Below, in pieces: positions 1 through 8,240 of a stretch of DNA of 35,785 nt. Each line of letters begins with the position of its first letter. The first letter of the stretch is position 1. Source of the DNA: an uncultured Myxococcales bacterium (lineage in GTDB: Bacteria; Myxococcota_A; Bradymonadia; UBA7976; UBA1532); assembly GCA_903847385.1 (NCBI GenBank), contig CAINDO010000426.1, positions 1-35,785 of the forward strand, in the 5' to 3' direction. The notes under the pieces were generated by a model. It did not search any database, had not been told where the DNA came from, and saw nothing but the letters and a program-made list of their open reading frames with translations. Both the position numbers and the translations under genes were made by a program.

Positions 1-833
1 AACTCCGCCTCGACGACGACCAGACGCCCGCGAGCGTCGGCCAGGGCGTCCACGAGCTCAGAGCGTTCGTCCGTCGCGAGGACGTTCTCCACGGGCACCG
101 GGTCGCCGACCCCCTCGCCCACGACGGGCAGGGCCTCGCGGTGCGCGCGTTCATGGAGCTCGAGAAGCTCGAGCTCCCGGGCCTCCAGCGCCACCGAGCG
201 CGCCCGAAGGTCTTCCTCGGCTTGCCAGAGTTGCGCGCGAAGCTCTCGCGCTTCGGACTCGGCCTCCGTCGCGTGGCCGAGCGCGGCGTCGATCCGACTG
301 CCGGCGAGCGCGAGCTCCTGCTGCAGATCGGCGAGCCGTTCGGCCTGCCCGGCGTTCGAGCTCTCGAGCGACTTGATGCGCTCTTGAAGGCGGCCGATCT
401 CGGCGCGCATCAGCGTGTTGATGGACGTGCCGACGGACGTGTCCATCATCGAGCCCTGGGAGAACCCGGACTTCTGTACGACGGGCGGGGGCGGCGGCGG
501 GGGCGGCGGCATCGCCATCGGCGGGGCCGTCAGCACCTCGGGCTCATCGAAGAACTGCAGTAACAGGTTGCCGCAGCGCACGATGTCGCGGGTGCTCAGG
601 TTCTTCCGCGTGACCCGGACGTCGTTGACCTGGGTGCCGTTGGCCGAGCCCAGATCCGAGATGCGGTAGTGCCCGCCCTCGAATGATATGATGCAGTGGC
701 GGCGCGAAACACTCGTATCATCCGACACGAGATCGCAATCGGGGTGTCGACCGATGACGATCTGCGGCGTTTGCGCATCGAGGTCCAGCGTCTGTTGCCT
801 TCCCTCGGGATCCATGTAGACCAGCCGTGCCAT
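1..833 (-). CDS. FHA-domain coiled-coil protein (C-terminus beyond window)
   Basis: The N-terminal ~95 residues form a forkhead-associated (FHA) domain, which binds phosphothreonine peptides. Visible hallmarks are IGRHPDCD, SVSRRH, and GSANGTQVN. A proline run of nine or more residues (about 483-510) follows, then a long heptad-like coiled coil rich in Glu, Leu, Ala and Arg that continues to the window edge, so the protein is partial: 277 residues are seen. The ATG at 831-833 is chosen because it sits directly before the FHA fold; a GAGGG lies about a dozen bases upstream. No membrane segment is visible in the part present. FHA plus proline hinge plus coiled coil suggests a cytoplasmic adaptor that reads a Ser/Thr kinase mark; a kinase is encoded at 10116-11549, but a direct link is inference. 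The frame has no stop before the left edge. Confidence 0.88.
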   Translation of the reverse strand, partial: MARLVYMDPEGRQQTLDLDAQTPQIVIGRHPDCDLVSDDTSVSRRHCIISFEGGHYRISDLGSANGTQVNDVRVTRKNLSTRDIVRCGNLLLQFFDEPEVLTAPPMAMPPPPPPPPPVVQKSGFSQGSMMDTSVGTSINTLMRAEIGRLQERIKSLESSNAGQAERLADLQQELALAGSRIDAALGHATEAESEARELRAQLWQAEEDLRARSVALEARELELLELHERAHREALPVVGEGVGDPVPVENVLATDERSELVDALADARGRLVVVEAE

Positions 834-872
834 GCGACCGGGGGTTCCCTCTGGTACACCGTCGGAGGGTTC

Positions 873-901
873 CTTATAGACCATGGGCCACGGCCCCACA
901 A
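873..901 (-). promoter_or_regulatory. Putative sigma-70-type promoter of the FHA gene
   Basis: On the minus strand, TTGTGG (896-901) and TATAAG (873-878) are separated by exactly 17 bases. The -10 matches 5 of 6 consensus bases. Initiation near 866 would give a leader of about 33 bases before the ATG at 833. This is a motif match only. Confidence 0.5.
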
Positions 902-938
902 CTTTCGACCCTGCCCACAATTTTTCCGGGAGACTCGA

Positions 939-1193
939 TTGCAGCCCGTCCGAATCTACACCACCCCCGTTTGCGGCTACTGCATCGCCGCGAAGCGCTT
1001 CCTCGAGAAGAAGGCGGTGCCCTACGCCGAGATCGACGTCAGCGAGGACGACGCCCTGCGCCACTGGCTCGTCGACACGACGGGTCAACGGACCGTCCCG
1101 CAGATCTTCGTCGGGGAGCGCTCCATCGGCGGCTACACCGACATGCGCGCGCTCGATCAGGCCGGTGAGTTCGACCGCCTCCTCACGCCCTGA
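939..1193 (+). CDS. grxC: Glutaredoxin (GrxC-like)
   Basis: An 84-residue single-domain glutaredoxin, the usual length for class I bacterial enzymes. It would reduce disulfides and glutathione mixed disulfides in the cytoplasm. It has the thioredoxin fold order: beta strand VRIYTTPV, active site CGYC, helix AAKRFLEK, the cis-Pro segment TVPQIF, and the GSH-binding GGYTDM near the end. The active site is CGYC instead of the classical CPYC, so the residue after the nucleophilic Cys is Gly. The start is TTG at 939: GGGAG lies seven bases upstream, and the family N-terminus begins here. The open frame extends back to 696 but that part lies antisense to the FHA gene. It is convergent with the PilZ gene, six bases apart. 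Confidence 0.9.
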   Translation: MQPVRIYTTPVCGYCIAAKRFLEKKAVPYAEIDVSEDDALRHWLVDTTGQRTVPQIFVGERSIGGYTDMRALDQAGEFDRLLTP

Positions 1194-1199
1194 GCGGCC

Positions 1200-1865
1200 T
1201 CACCAGGCGTCCTCGACCAGATCGGACATCCGCGCTTGATCGACGATCTCGCCGAGGCGAACGCGGGCGTTCTCCGGCAGGTCCACGAAGCGGATCGCCT
1301 GCTCGACGGGTGACTCGTCGTCGAAGATCTGGACGACCTCGGCGACGGTGAGGAAGTGGTCGCCGCCCCGCCGGCCGGGGACGTGCAGGCGGAGTTCGAG
1401 CCGGTCTCCGCACGCCCACTCGCCCCCGAGCGGCGCGCGCATGCCGGTGCCGCTCAGCACGACCTCCTCCGTCTGCCAGCGACCGTCCGTGGGCAGCAAC
1501 GACAGGATCCCGTGGCGGTTCATGGACTCGCCGGGCCTCAACTTGCGCGTCATCATGCGGAGCACGACCTCGGCGCGGGGCCACCCCCGGCGGTCCGAGG
1601 GGCTGAGCGCCTCCTGCAGGCGCACCTTGAGCGCGAGATCCGAGACCTCGACCACCTCGGCCCGGGCTCGTTTCTGGCCGTCGTCGGTCGCGACCGCGAC
1701 CACACACCGTGCTCCCGTCTCCAGCGCACCCGGACGCGCACACCTCAGCGTCAAGAGGTCTCCGTCGATCCGCGTGATGGCCGCGGACACGGCGGAAAGC
1801 GCCCCCCGGTCTCCCGCGAGGAAGAGGTGGGCGGTCCCGGCCAGTGAGCTTCTGATTCTCCGCAT
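1200..1865 (-). CDS. YcgR-like two-domain PilZ protein, degenerate motif
   Basis: A 221-residue soluble protein. The first ~90 residues resemble the flanking domain of YcgR-type proteins (alternating beta strands, for example DGDLLTLRC). A PilZ-type domain follows: the RxxxR motif is RGWPR (residues 93-97) and the second motif reads VLSGTG (136-141). PilZ domains bind cyclic di-GMP through RxxxR and [DN]xSxxG. Here the Asp/Asn position is Val136, so binding may be weakened or lost. ATG at 1865 is chosen because the frame upstream (to 2180) has no coding character; the ribosome site is unclear, with AAGGG about 15 bases away. No membrane segment is visible. Confidence 0.72.
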   Translation of the reverse strand: MRRIRSSLAGTAHLFLAGDRGALSAVSAAITRIDGDLLTLRCARPGALETGARCVVAVATDDGQKRARAEVVEVSDLALKVRLQEALSPSDRRGWPRAEVVLRMMTRKLRPGESMNRHGILSLLPTDGRWQTEEVVLSGTGMRAPLGGEWACGDRLELRLHVPGRRGGDHFLTVAEVVQIFDDESPVEQAIRFVDLPENARVRLGEIVDQARMSDLVEDAW

Positions 1866-2016
1866 GGTTCTGGTATCGGCACACCCTTGCGCACATTTCA
1901 CCCGGAGGCGCGAAAATCGCCTGCCCTGAGTCAATGAGCGCCCGCCCGTTTTCCCCAGGGAACATTCGACATTTGATCCGCCGCGGTCCGTACCCAGGAA
2001 GCAATCAGCGAGGTCG

Positions 2017-2045
2017 TTGACTGCGGCCCCGCTCTCCGCTAGGTA
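2017..2045 (+). promoter_or_regulatory. Possible promoter of the metalloprotease gene
   Basis: TTGACT (2017-2022) matches the -35 consensus at five of six bases. Seventeen bases downstream is a poor -10, TAGGTA (2040-2045). It would give a leader of roughly 115 bases. It is placed in the 302-base divergent gap 1866-2167, which holds no gene; the -10 is too weak for a firm call. Confidence 0.35.
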
Positions 2046-2089
2046 AGCGCGCCGCGTTCGGCCCCGGCCGGCGCTCACGCTTCGCATCG

Positions 2090-2128
2090 TCGAGAGTCTC
2101 GAGACAAACCACGGCCCGATGCGGGCCG
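2090..2128 (+). other. Inverted repeats in the leader of the metalloprotease gene
   Basis: Two dyads lie back to back. A perfect palindrome GTCTCGAGAC occupies 2096-2105 and overlaps the larger repeat TCGAGA-G-TCTCGA (2090-2102). A hairpin CGGCCCG-ATG-CGGGCCG occupies 2112-2128, seven base pairs with a three-base loop. They sit 40-80 bases upstream of the start codon and could be an operator or a structured 5' leader. Function unknown. Confidence 0.45.
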
Positions 2129-2167
2129 CGCCGGACGCCACCGCGACGGAAAGAGGAAGAAAACGAG

Positions 2168-5100
2168 ATGAGGTCAGCACGACTCGTGAAAGGTCTGGCC
2201 CTGGGCGCCACGCTCGCTGCGGCGGGTTGCGCGGAGCCAGTCAAGGACGTCGATCGCACCCAACCCAACGCGCTGAGCAAGGACCTCTTCAAGGGGACCT
2301 GGTACTTCGCGCGGACGGTCGTCGACGCTCCCTATGAGACCCAGGACACCTTCGTGGGCGACCGGCAGGAGTACCTCTTCAAAGAGGACTTCCCGGCCTA
2401 CAAGGTCCGGTGGCGCATCGAGGAGGATCACCTCCTCGCCTGCCGCGCGGACGAGGTCGTCATCAACTCGAACTCGGACGGCGTGCGCGCCGGCCAGCTC
2501 GAGGACGTGCCCTCGGCCAACCCGGGTCAGACGGCCGGCGTGACCGCCGATCGTGCCGCCACGGGCGAGCTCGACAAGCAGAACGACGAGTACGCGGACG
2601 ACGAGAAGTTCCCCTGCCGTCACCCGATCGCGTCCTTCGCGATCCAGGGTCACTTCGACATCCAGCGCAACTACAACAGCGCCACGGGCGAGCAGTCGAA
2701 CGTCATCGACGAGAACGCCTCGGACCGCCCCTGGTACCAGCGCCAGTTCATCCGCGTCGACTGGACGGACCTGGGCCTGCCCGACCTGGGCTACAACCTC
2801 GGCTCGCAGAACGACGCCGGCTGGCTGCGCCTGTCCAGCCCGTACTACGTCCAGGCCGAGGACGGCGACTGCCGCGCGACGGACGAGAACGGCACCGTCA
2901 GCTACAAGGACTGCGAGGAGGGTTTCCTCCCGCCCGTGGTCGGCAACGACGCCATCCTGATCACGAACCGCGTGACGGTCTCGGCCTCGAACCAGATCGA
3001 GTCCTGCTTCTACGGCAGCATCCCCGAGGCGGCCGCCTACGGCCTCGGCGACAAGAACTGCGCCCTCAACGAGATCGGCATGCGCCTCTCGTTCATGAAG
3101 GTCCCCGAGGTCCCGGTCGAGAAGCAGTACGTGCCCAAGCCGTACCCGGACGACGCCTTCGAGCGGGTCGGTCTGTGGCGCGTCAACAAGGCCACGTACC
3201 TCCCCGGCCGCGGTGAGACCGACTTCCGGCAGTACCTCGCCACGCGCTGGAACATCTTCGAGAACTGGCGCAACGCCGACGGCACCCCCCTGCCGAAGCC
3301 GACGGGCTTCAAGGCCATCAACTACTACCTGAACCGTGAGTTCCCCTCGGACCTCAAGCCCGAGGCCTTCCGCATGGCCAAGGAGTGGAGCGACGCGTAC
3401 GACGGCATCTGGCCGGACATCGACGTCAAGGCCGACTGCAAGGCGACCTGCCAGAACGGCAGCAAGCCCATCGACGAGTGCACGGGCTCGGACACCGGCT
3501 TCAAGATGGTCGGTCAGTGCCCCTTCACCCTGCACGAGAACAACGGCGAGCAGTTCCTGGGCGACCTGCGCTACAGCATGATCGCCTTCATCCAGGACCC
3601 CAGCTACGGCCAGCCCTGCGGCGTCGGTGGCCCCGCCAACGACCCCGAGACGGGCGAGATGCTCAACGGCGTCGCCTACATCTACGGCAACGGCTGCTTC
3701 GACTACCTCGAGACCCGCGTTCTCGACATGGTCGACCTGCTGTGCGCCCAGCACGCCGCGGCCGGCGATCCGCTGCCCAAGGCCTGCGCCACGGACAAGA
3801 GCTGCGAGGAGGGCGGAGGCACCAAGGCCGAGTGCACCGGCACCACCGAGGACCACTTCATCCGCGGCAAGAACATCCTCGACATCATGCAGGCCCAGGG
3901 CTACGTCCAGCGCGTTCCCACGCCGATCCAGTCGCTCGTCGCCCTCACCGAGGTCGACCCGGACGCGCAGCTCGAGAAGCTCCAGCCCCTCGAGGGCAAG
4001 CTTAAGGAGCTGTCCCAGAACCGCGGCCGCCTCCACGGCACCGCCGAGCGCCTCAAGGCCGCCGGCCTCGAGCGCATGATGATCCCCGACGAGATCGCCA
4101 TCGAGCTCAGCGGTGGCCGCGTGGCCAGCTCCGCCGACCTCACGGACGAAGAGGTCGCCCGCATCAACCCCCTCGACCCGGTCCACGGCGAGATGCTCGG
4201 CAACTCGCGCCGTGAGGACATGCGCTCCGCCCGCGCCATCGAGTCGGCCGAGTACCTGTTCAACGACAACGGCCTGTGGGCCGTGGCCAAGAAGCACATG
4301 AACCTGGACCGGACCCAGTTCCGCCAGTTCCTGCGCGAGCAGGCGTTCCGCGCCGTCACGCTGCACGAGCTCGGCCACAACATGGGCCTGCGCCACAACT
4401 TCATCGCCAGCTTCGACCGCACGAACTACTTCCCCGAGTACTGGAAGATCAAGGCCGACGTCCGCACTCGCTTCGAGCAGGAGCAGGGTCACCCGTTCGT
4501 GAACATCGATTCGAACGGCAAGAGCGACGACGAGACCGAGGAAGAGTTCGCCGCCCGCGTCCAGCAGTGGTCCACGGACCGCGAGATCATCCGCAAGATG
4601 GAGGAGGACGCCGGCATCAAGGAGTTCCAGTACTCCTCGATCATGGACTACCACCAGAGCTACTACGGCGACTGGCAGGGCCTGGGCAACTACGACAAGG
4701 CGGCGATGCGCTTCGCCCACGCCGGCCTCGTCGACCGCCTGAACTGCGAGGGCAGCCAGCCCGAAGAGTGCGACGTGTCCGAGAGCAAGCGGACGCGCGT
4801 GCAGTGGTACGGCGGCGGTCAGCTCTGCTACTCGGACAACGACTGCCCGGCCAAGGCCGACGGTCAGAAGTGCCGCGAGAACCCGGTGCTCGGCGCCAAG
4901 ACCTGCTCCGACTGGGACGAGGACGAGCTCGACAGCGGCCGCCTGGTCATCCGCCAGAAGTTCTGCAGTGACGAGCGCGTCGAGGACCAGCCTTTCTGCA
5001 ACCGCTTCGACGAGGGCGACAGCTCCGAAGAGATCGTCCGCAACATGATCGAGCAGTTCGAGGCGATGTATCCGTTCCGCGCGTTCCGCCGGAACAACAC

Positions 5101-6175
5101 CGGCCTGAGCGCTTACGGCTACTACAACCGCGTGTACGGCATGTTCCGCCAGGTCGGTGACCAGATGCAGTCCATGCTCTACAAGTACTTCTACGAGCCC
5201 GGGTTCCGCGCCAACCGCGGCCCCGGCGGCTTCGACGACATGTTCCGCGCCACGGTCGTCGGCTTCGACTTCCTCGGCAGCGTCCTGGCCCGCCCGGACA
5301 CCGGCTTCTACAAGTGGAACGAAGACGACGAGGTCTACCGCTGGGACTCCGACGCGCTCTCGCCCGTCGCCACGGACGACGCCATCAACGTGCCCCTCGG
5401 CCAGGGCAAGCCCCTGCTGTCGGTCTACGAGCGCGGCTACTTCGGCGAGATCGAGCGCCTCGCCTATGTCGGCTCCTACTACGAGAAGATGGCGGCCACG
5501 GACATCCTGACCCGCCGCGACTTCGGCACCGTCTCCGGCAACGACGAGCGGTTCCAGCTGAGCTTCTACGACTTCTTCCCCACGGCCTTCACGCGCCTCA
5601 TGAGCGCGCAGATCTCCGGCGACACGAAGGGCTACGGCATGAACTACGATCCGGACACCAAGCTGCTGCACCCCCGCGGCTACTGGGACGGCTCGTTCTT
5701 CGACCCGACCAGCGGCTTCGACCCGACGGCGATCGACTACCCCGGCCGCGAGATCGAGCCGCGGACGCTCTCGTTCCAGCCGCTCAACACGCTCATCTCG
5801 GCCTCGCTGGAGATCCCCTACTACGCGGACTCCACGTTCCTCGAGAAGCTGCGCGTCTTCGAGCTCGGCGGCGAGACGGGCTTCGACGTGACCGGCATCC
5901 CGGGTGTCCCCGGGGTCCCCGGCGACAAGCTGGTGACCTACACCAGCCCGCTGACGCACCGCACCTTCGCGGCCGTCGAGACGGAGGAGATCGGCGCCAT
6001 CTCGGTGCGTGCCATCAACCGCGCCAAGCTGCTCCTGTCCCGCTACGAGGCGGACATCGCCGACGGCGCCAACCAGGCGACCATCGACGAGGGTGAGCGC
6101 AATCTGCGCGCGCAGGAGGATCTCCTCGCCCAGATGACCCTGCTCGTCGACCTGATCGGCATCAGCCGCTTCTGA
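2168..6175 (+). CDS. Large zinc-metalloprotease lipoprotein (HExxHxxGxxH)
   Basis: A 1335-residue exported protein. Residues 1-21 form a lipoprotein signal peptide: basic start, hydrophobic core and lipobox LAAAGC with Cys21. The zinc motif HELGHNMGLRH spans 733-743 (His733, Glu734, His737, His743) and is followed by NF-AS-D. A Met-turn candidate SIMDY lies at 824-828, so it fits the metzincin-like zincins and resembles DUF4953/DUF5117-type proteins. Cys-rich stretches, including C887-x5-C893, suggest disulfides outside the cytoplasm. Near residue 1243 there is a short GxPG collagen-like run, and the end is helical. ATG at 2168 has AGAGGAAG upstream with suitable spacing. Likely substrates are peptides or proteins outside the inner membrane; the true target is unknown. 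Codon use matches the neighbours. Confidence 0.88.
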   Translation: MRSARLVKGLALGATLAAAGCAEPVKDVDRTQPNALSKDLFKGTWYFARTVVDAPYETQDTFVGDRQEYLFKEDFPAYKVRWRIEEDHLLACRADEVVINSNSDGVRAGQLEDVPSANPGQTAGVTADRAATGELDKQNDEYADDEKFPCRHPIASFAIQGHFDIQRNYNSATGEQSNVIDENASDRPWYQRQFIRVDWTDLGLPDLGYNLGSQNDAGWLRLSSPYYVQAEDGDCRATDENGTVSYKDCEEGFLPPVVGNDAILITNRVTVSASNQIESCFYGSIPEAAAYGLGDKNCALNEIGMRLSFMKVPEVPVEKQYVPKPYPDDAFERVGLWRVNKATYLPGRGETDFRQYLATRWNIFENWRNADGTPLPKPTGFKAINYYLNREFPSDLKPEAFRMAKEWSDAYDGIWPDIDVKADCKATCQNGSKPIDECTGSDTGFKMVGQCPFTLHENNGEQFLGDLRYSMIAFIQDPSYGQPCGVGGPANDPETGEMLNGVAYIYGNGCFDYLETRVLDMVDLLCAQHAAAGDPLPKACATDKSCEEGGGTKAECTGTTEDHFIRGKNILDIMQAQGYVQRVPTPIQSLVALTEVDPDAQLEKLQPLEGKLKELSQNRGRLHGTAERLKAAGLERMMIPDEIAIELSGGRVASSADLTDEEVARINPLDPVHGEMLGNSRREDMRSARAIESAEYLFNDNGLWAVAKKHMNLDRTQFRQFLREQAFRAVTLHELGHNMGLRHNFIASFDRTNYFPEYWKIKADVRTRFEQEQGHPFVNIDSNGKSDDETEEEFAARVQQWSTDREIIRKMEEDAGIKEFQYSSIMDYHQSYYGDWQGLGNYDKAAMRFAHAGLVDRLNCEGSQPEECDVSESKRTRVQWYGGGQLCYSDNDCPAKADGQKCRENPVLGAKTCSDWDEDELDSGRLVIRQKFCSDERVEDQPFCNRFDEGDSSEEIVRNMIEQFEAMYPFRAFRRNNTGLSAYGYYNRVYGMFRQVGDQMQSMLYKYFYEPGFRANRGPGGFDDMFRATVVGFDFLGSVLARPDTGFYKWNEDDEVYRWDSDALSPVATDDAINVPLGQGKPLLSVYERGYFGEIERLAYVGSYYEKMAATDILTRRDFGTVSGNDERFQLSFYDFFPTAFTRLMSAQISGDTKGYGMNYDPDTKLLHPRGYWDGSFFDPTSGFDPTAIDYPGREIEPRTLSFQPLNTLISASLEIPYYADSTFLEKLRVFELGGETGFDVTGIPGVPGVPGDKLVTYTSPLTHRTFAAVETEEIGAISVRAINRAKLLLSRYEADIADGANQATIDEGERNLRAQEDLLAQMTLLVDLIGISRF

Positions 6176-6184
6176 GTCGAGCGC

Positions 6185-6199
6185 GGGGGCGAAGCCCCC
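6185..6199 (+). other. Small GC hairpin after the metalloprotease gene
   Basis: GGGGGCGAAGCCCCC folds with five G-C pairs on each side and a short loop, ten bases after the stop codon. It has no T tract of its own and precedes the main terminator, so it may protect the mRNA 3' end. Confidence 0.4.
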
Positions 6200-6233
6200 A
6201 ACGGTCCCGCCCAGGTCGGGCGTCGAACCAATG

Positions 6234-6260
6234 AAAAAGGGGCCCGCGGGCCCCTTTTTT
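6234..6260. terminator. Strong bidirectional intrinsic terminator
   Basis: A run of five A, the self-complementary stem GGGGCCCGCGGGCCCC (6239-6254), then six T. Because A and T tracts flank both sides, it can end transcription of the metalloprotease gene from the left and of the basic-protein gene from the right. Confidence 0.92.
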
Positions 6261-6280
6261 CGTTTCCGGCGCCGGGCGAA

Positions 6281-6745
6281 TCAGAGGCCGGCCGCGGCCA
6301 GATCCTCGAGCGGCACGCCGACGGAGATCAGGATCTCACGCGTGAGCCCGTTCTTGGCCGCGTACTCCGGCAGGATGGCCAGGAAGTCGTTGCGCAGCTC
6401 GTCGGGCGCCTTGCGCGTCAGGCTCGACTCCAGCCGGGACCGCTGCGCCATGAGCTTCGCCCGCTCCGAGGGCAGGAGCGCGAGCTCCTTCTCCTTGGTA
6501 CCGATGCGCTTGCCATTCTTGAAAACGGGGGCCTTCCGGACGTGACGACCCCGCGTGAGAATGGCGTCGATCTCGGCGATCTTCTCACGGTTCTTCTCGG
6601 CCGCACGACCCTGGAGCGCCCGGATGTACTTATTGAAGATGCCGCGCTGAGACTTCGAGATCGCCCCTTTTTCGCGGGCCTCGGCGGTGATGTTGCCGCG
6701 GCGTCCCTTGGTCTCGCTCTTCTTGCTGGTGTTCCTGGTCGCCAT
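6281..6745 (-). CDS. Small basic protein of unknown function
   Basis: A 154-residue protein I do not recognise. The first ~45 residues are rich in Lys, Arg, Ser and Thr (a run ending KGRRGNIT), as in DNA- or RNA-binding tails. The middle (45-110) is predicted helical and strongly basic, with a short loop containing FKNGKRIGTKE. The last 45 residues are more neutral and helical, ending in a leucine/alanine-rich tail. No signal peptide or membrane segment is seen. Two ATG codons are adjacent (6748 and 6745). The second is preferred because GGAGGG would otherwise abut the start, though spacing is still short. It has its own promoter and ends at the shared terminator. A nucleoid-associated or RNA-binding role is a guess from charge. 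Confidence 0.75.
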   Translation of the reverse strand: MATRNTSKKSETKGRRGNITAEAREKGAISKSQRGIFNKYIRALQGRAAEKNREKIAEIDAILTRGRHVRKAPVFKNGKRIGTKEKELALLPSERAKLMAQRSRLESSLTRKAPDELRNDFLAILPEYAAKNGLTREILISVGVPLEDLAAAGL

Positions 6746-6778
6746 CATCCCTCCACGAAAACGCGGAATCGATACCGG

Positions 6779-6788
6779 GTGCATGCAC
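6779..6788. promoter_or_regulatory. Palindrome GTGCATGCAC in the leader of the basic-protein gene
   Basis: A perfect ten-base palindrome lying about 10-20 bases downstream of the predicted transcription start and 34 bases before the start codon. This position would suit a repressor site, possibly autoregulation. It is short enough to occur by chance. Confidence 0.3.
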
Positions 6789-6805
6789 TGCACGCCACGG
6801 GGGCG

Positions 6806-6834
6806 AATGTACGTGCAGGTGTTCTGCGCGTCAA
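6806..6834 (-). promoter_or_regulatory. Promoter of the basic-protein gene
   Basis: TTGACG (6829-6834) and TACATT (6806-6811) on the minus strand are separated by 17 bases, matching five and four of six consensus bases. It lies just downstream of the CNB gene stop at 6883, so the basic-protein gene can be transcribed independently. Confidence 0.6.
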
Positions 6835-6882
6835 ACTTGGTGCTTGAACCTGGAGAGATCCGACTCCCCAGACAAGATTGGC

Positions 6883-8133
6883 TCAGGCCAGCGTGTAGAT
6901 GTTGTCCAGGAGGCGGAACTCACCGAGCTCGTGCATCTTTTCGACGACCTCGGGGAACTCGGCGGGGATGGATTCGAAGTCCTCCCGCGCCAGGAACATC
7001 AGCAGCGAGCGCCGGGAGGCCGTGCACGTCGCCGTGGCGGGGGTCTTCCGCAGCAGGGAGATCTCGCCGAAGATGTCGCCCTCGCGCAGCCAGTTGAGCA
7101 GGTGGCGCTTCCCACCCTTGCGCAACGTGACCTGCACCAGGCCGTCGAGGATGATGTACAGGCCGCGACCGACCTGCCCCTCGACGATGATGTCCTCCTC
7201 CGCCTCGACCAGCATCGTGCCGAAGCGAGAGAGGAGCTGGAATCGCCGGTCCTGGGGCAGCACCCGGAAGACGGGCGAGAGGTTCATCAGGTTCTTGACC
7301 ATGCGGTCGCAGACCTGTCGAGAGAGCGCGCTCTGAAGCTGAGCCGCGTCCGGCCCGAGCTCCGCCAGGATCGTACGAGGCAGCTCGAAGAGGTCCACCG
7401 GCGTGTCGGCGACGACGGTCGCCACGCGCGGAGACTCGGTGACCAGCGCCATCTCGCCGAAGATCTGGCCCTCGCCGAGCTCGGCCAGGGTCGTCGTCGT
7501 GCCGTCCGCAGCCCGCTTCGTGACCTGCACACGCCCCGAGATGATCAGGTAGACGGCGTTGCCCGACTCCCCTTCTCGCGCCAGCACCATGCCCGCGGGG
7601 ACGCGACGCAGGCGAATCGCCCGCAGCACCCTGAGGAACGGCTCGCGGTCGACCTCGCTGAGCAGCGGGAATCGCGGCAGCGCGTTCGGAAACTGCACGC
7701 CCCGGATGATGTCCGTCCCGCGGCGCTCGAGCTCCAGGATCACGTCGTCCAGACGCTCGGGGAGATCGGACATCGAGACGTCCCGCTTGGGGAGCGGCAT
7801 CTCGAAGATGGGCTCGCCCCAGTCCCCCTCCGGCTTGCGACCGTAGTGATTCGCCAGGATGTTCAGACCGCGCTCGACCAGGTTGGGATCGACGGCGTAG
7901 GTCTCGACCAGCTTCAGCGCCCAAAGGGCACGGACAGGGAACCCCGCCAGCGTGCAGTAGTCCGCGCAGCTGCGGAGCATCTTGATGCCCCGCGCGGTGT
8001 CCCCGATCTCAATCAGCAGTTCGCCCGCCTGGATGCGCAGGCCGAAATCCAGCGGCGCCACGCGCAGCAGCGCCAGCATGCGTCTCAGCGCCGTTTCGGG
8101 ATCTGCGGGGTTGACGGCGATGGGGGTGTCCAC
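6883..8133 (-). CDS. Protein with two cyclic-nucleotide-binding domains
   Basis: A 416-residue soluble protein. Residues 1-100 are helical and TPR-like; two CNB (cNMP) domains follow at about 151-270 and 285-405. No helix-turn-helix is present, so it is not a CRP-type regulator; it may be a sensor or scaffold. Domain 1 keeps the phosphate-binding cassette: FGE at 225-227, and SPRVAT with Arg236. In domain 2, FGE (355-357) remains but the Arg position is Ala366 (TPATAT), so it probably does not bind cAMP in the classical way. The start codon is GTG at 8133 with no visible Shine-Dalgarno; the predicted promoter would place the transcript start about three bases upstream. It is divergent from the receiver-TPR gene, which suggests linked roles. 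Confidence 0.87.
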   Translation of the reverse strand: MDTPIAVNPADPETALRRMLALLRVAPLDFGLRIQAGELLIEIGDTARGIKMLRSCADYCTLAGFPVRALWALKLVETYAVDPNLVERGLNILANHYGRKPEGDWGEPIFEMPLPKRDVSMSDLPERLDDVILELERRGTDIIRGVQFPNALPRFPLLSEVDREPFLRVLRAIRLRRVPAGMVLAREGESGNAVYLIISGRVQVTKRAADGTTTTLAELGEGQIFGEMALVTESPRVATVVADTPVDLFELPRTILAELGPDAAQLQSALSRQVCDRMVKNLMNLSPVFRVLPQDRRFQLLSRFGTMLVEAEEDIIVEGQVGRGLYIILDGLVQVTLRKGGKRHLLNWLREGDIFGEISLLRKTPATATCTASRRSLLMFLAREDFESIPAEFPEVVEKMHELGEFRLLDNIYTLA

Positions 8134-8142
8134 GATGGGCGC

Positions 8143-8171
8143 AGAGTAATCCGCGTCCGCCCCGGGAACAA
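8143..8171 (-). promoter_or_regulatory. Putative promoter giving a near-leaderless CNB transcript
   Basis: On the minus strand TTGTTC (8166-8171) and TACTCT (8143-8148) are 17 bases apart. Initiation would fall near 8136, only about three bases before the GTG start, which fits the lack of a ribosome site. The -10 is weak. Confidence 0.4.
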
Positions 8172-8240
8172 CATTGTGAACATGCAGGGCCCTCGTCGCA
8201 TGGAATGGTGGCGGCCGCCGAGCGGCGTTATGCTGATCCC

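Noticed and set aside
696..938. N-terminal extension of the glutaredoxin gene
   Set aside because: It is antisense to the FHA gene start and crosses its promoter; the family begins at residue 939 onward.
2174..5959. 1261-residue open frame antisense to the metalloprotease gene
   Set aside because: It consists of Val/Ala/Leu/Arg-rich monotony, while the plus strand has a signal peptide and zinc motif.
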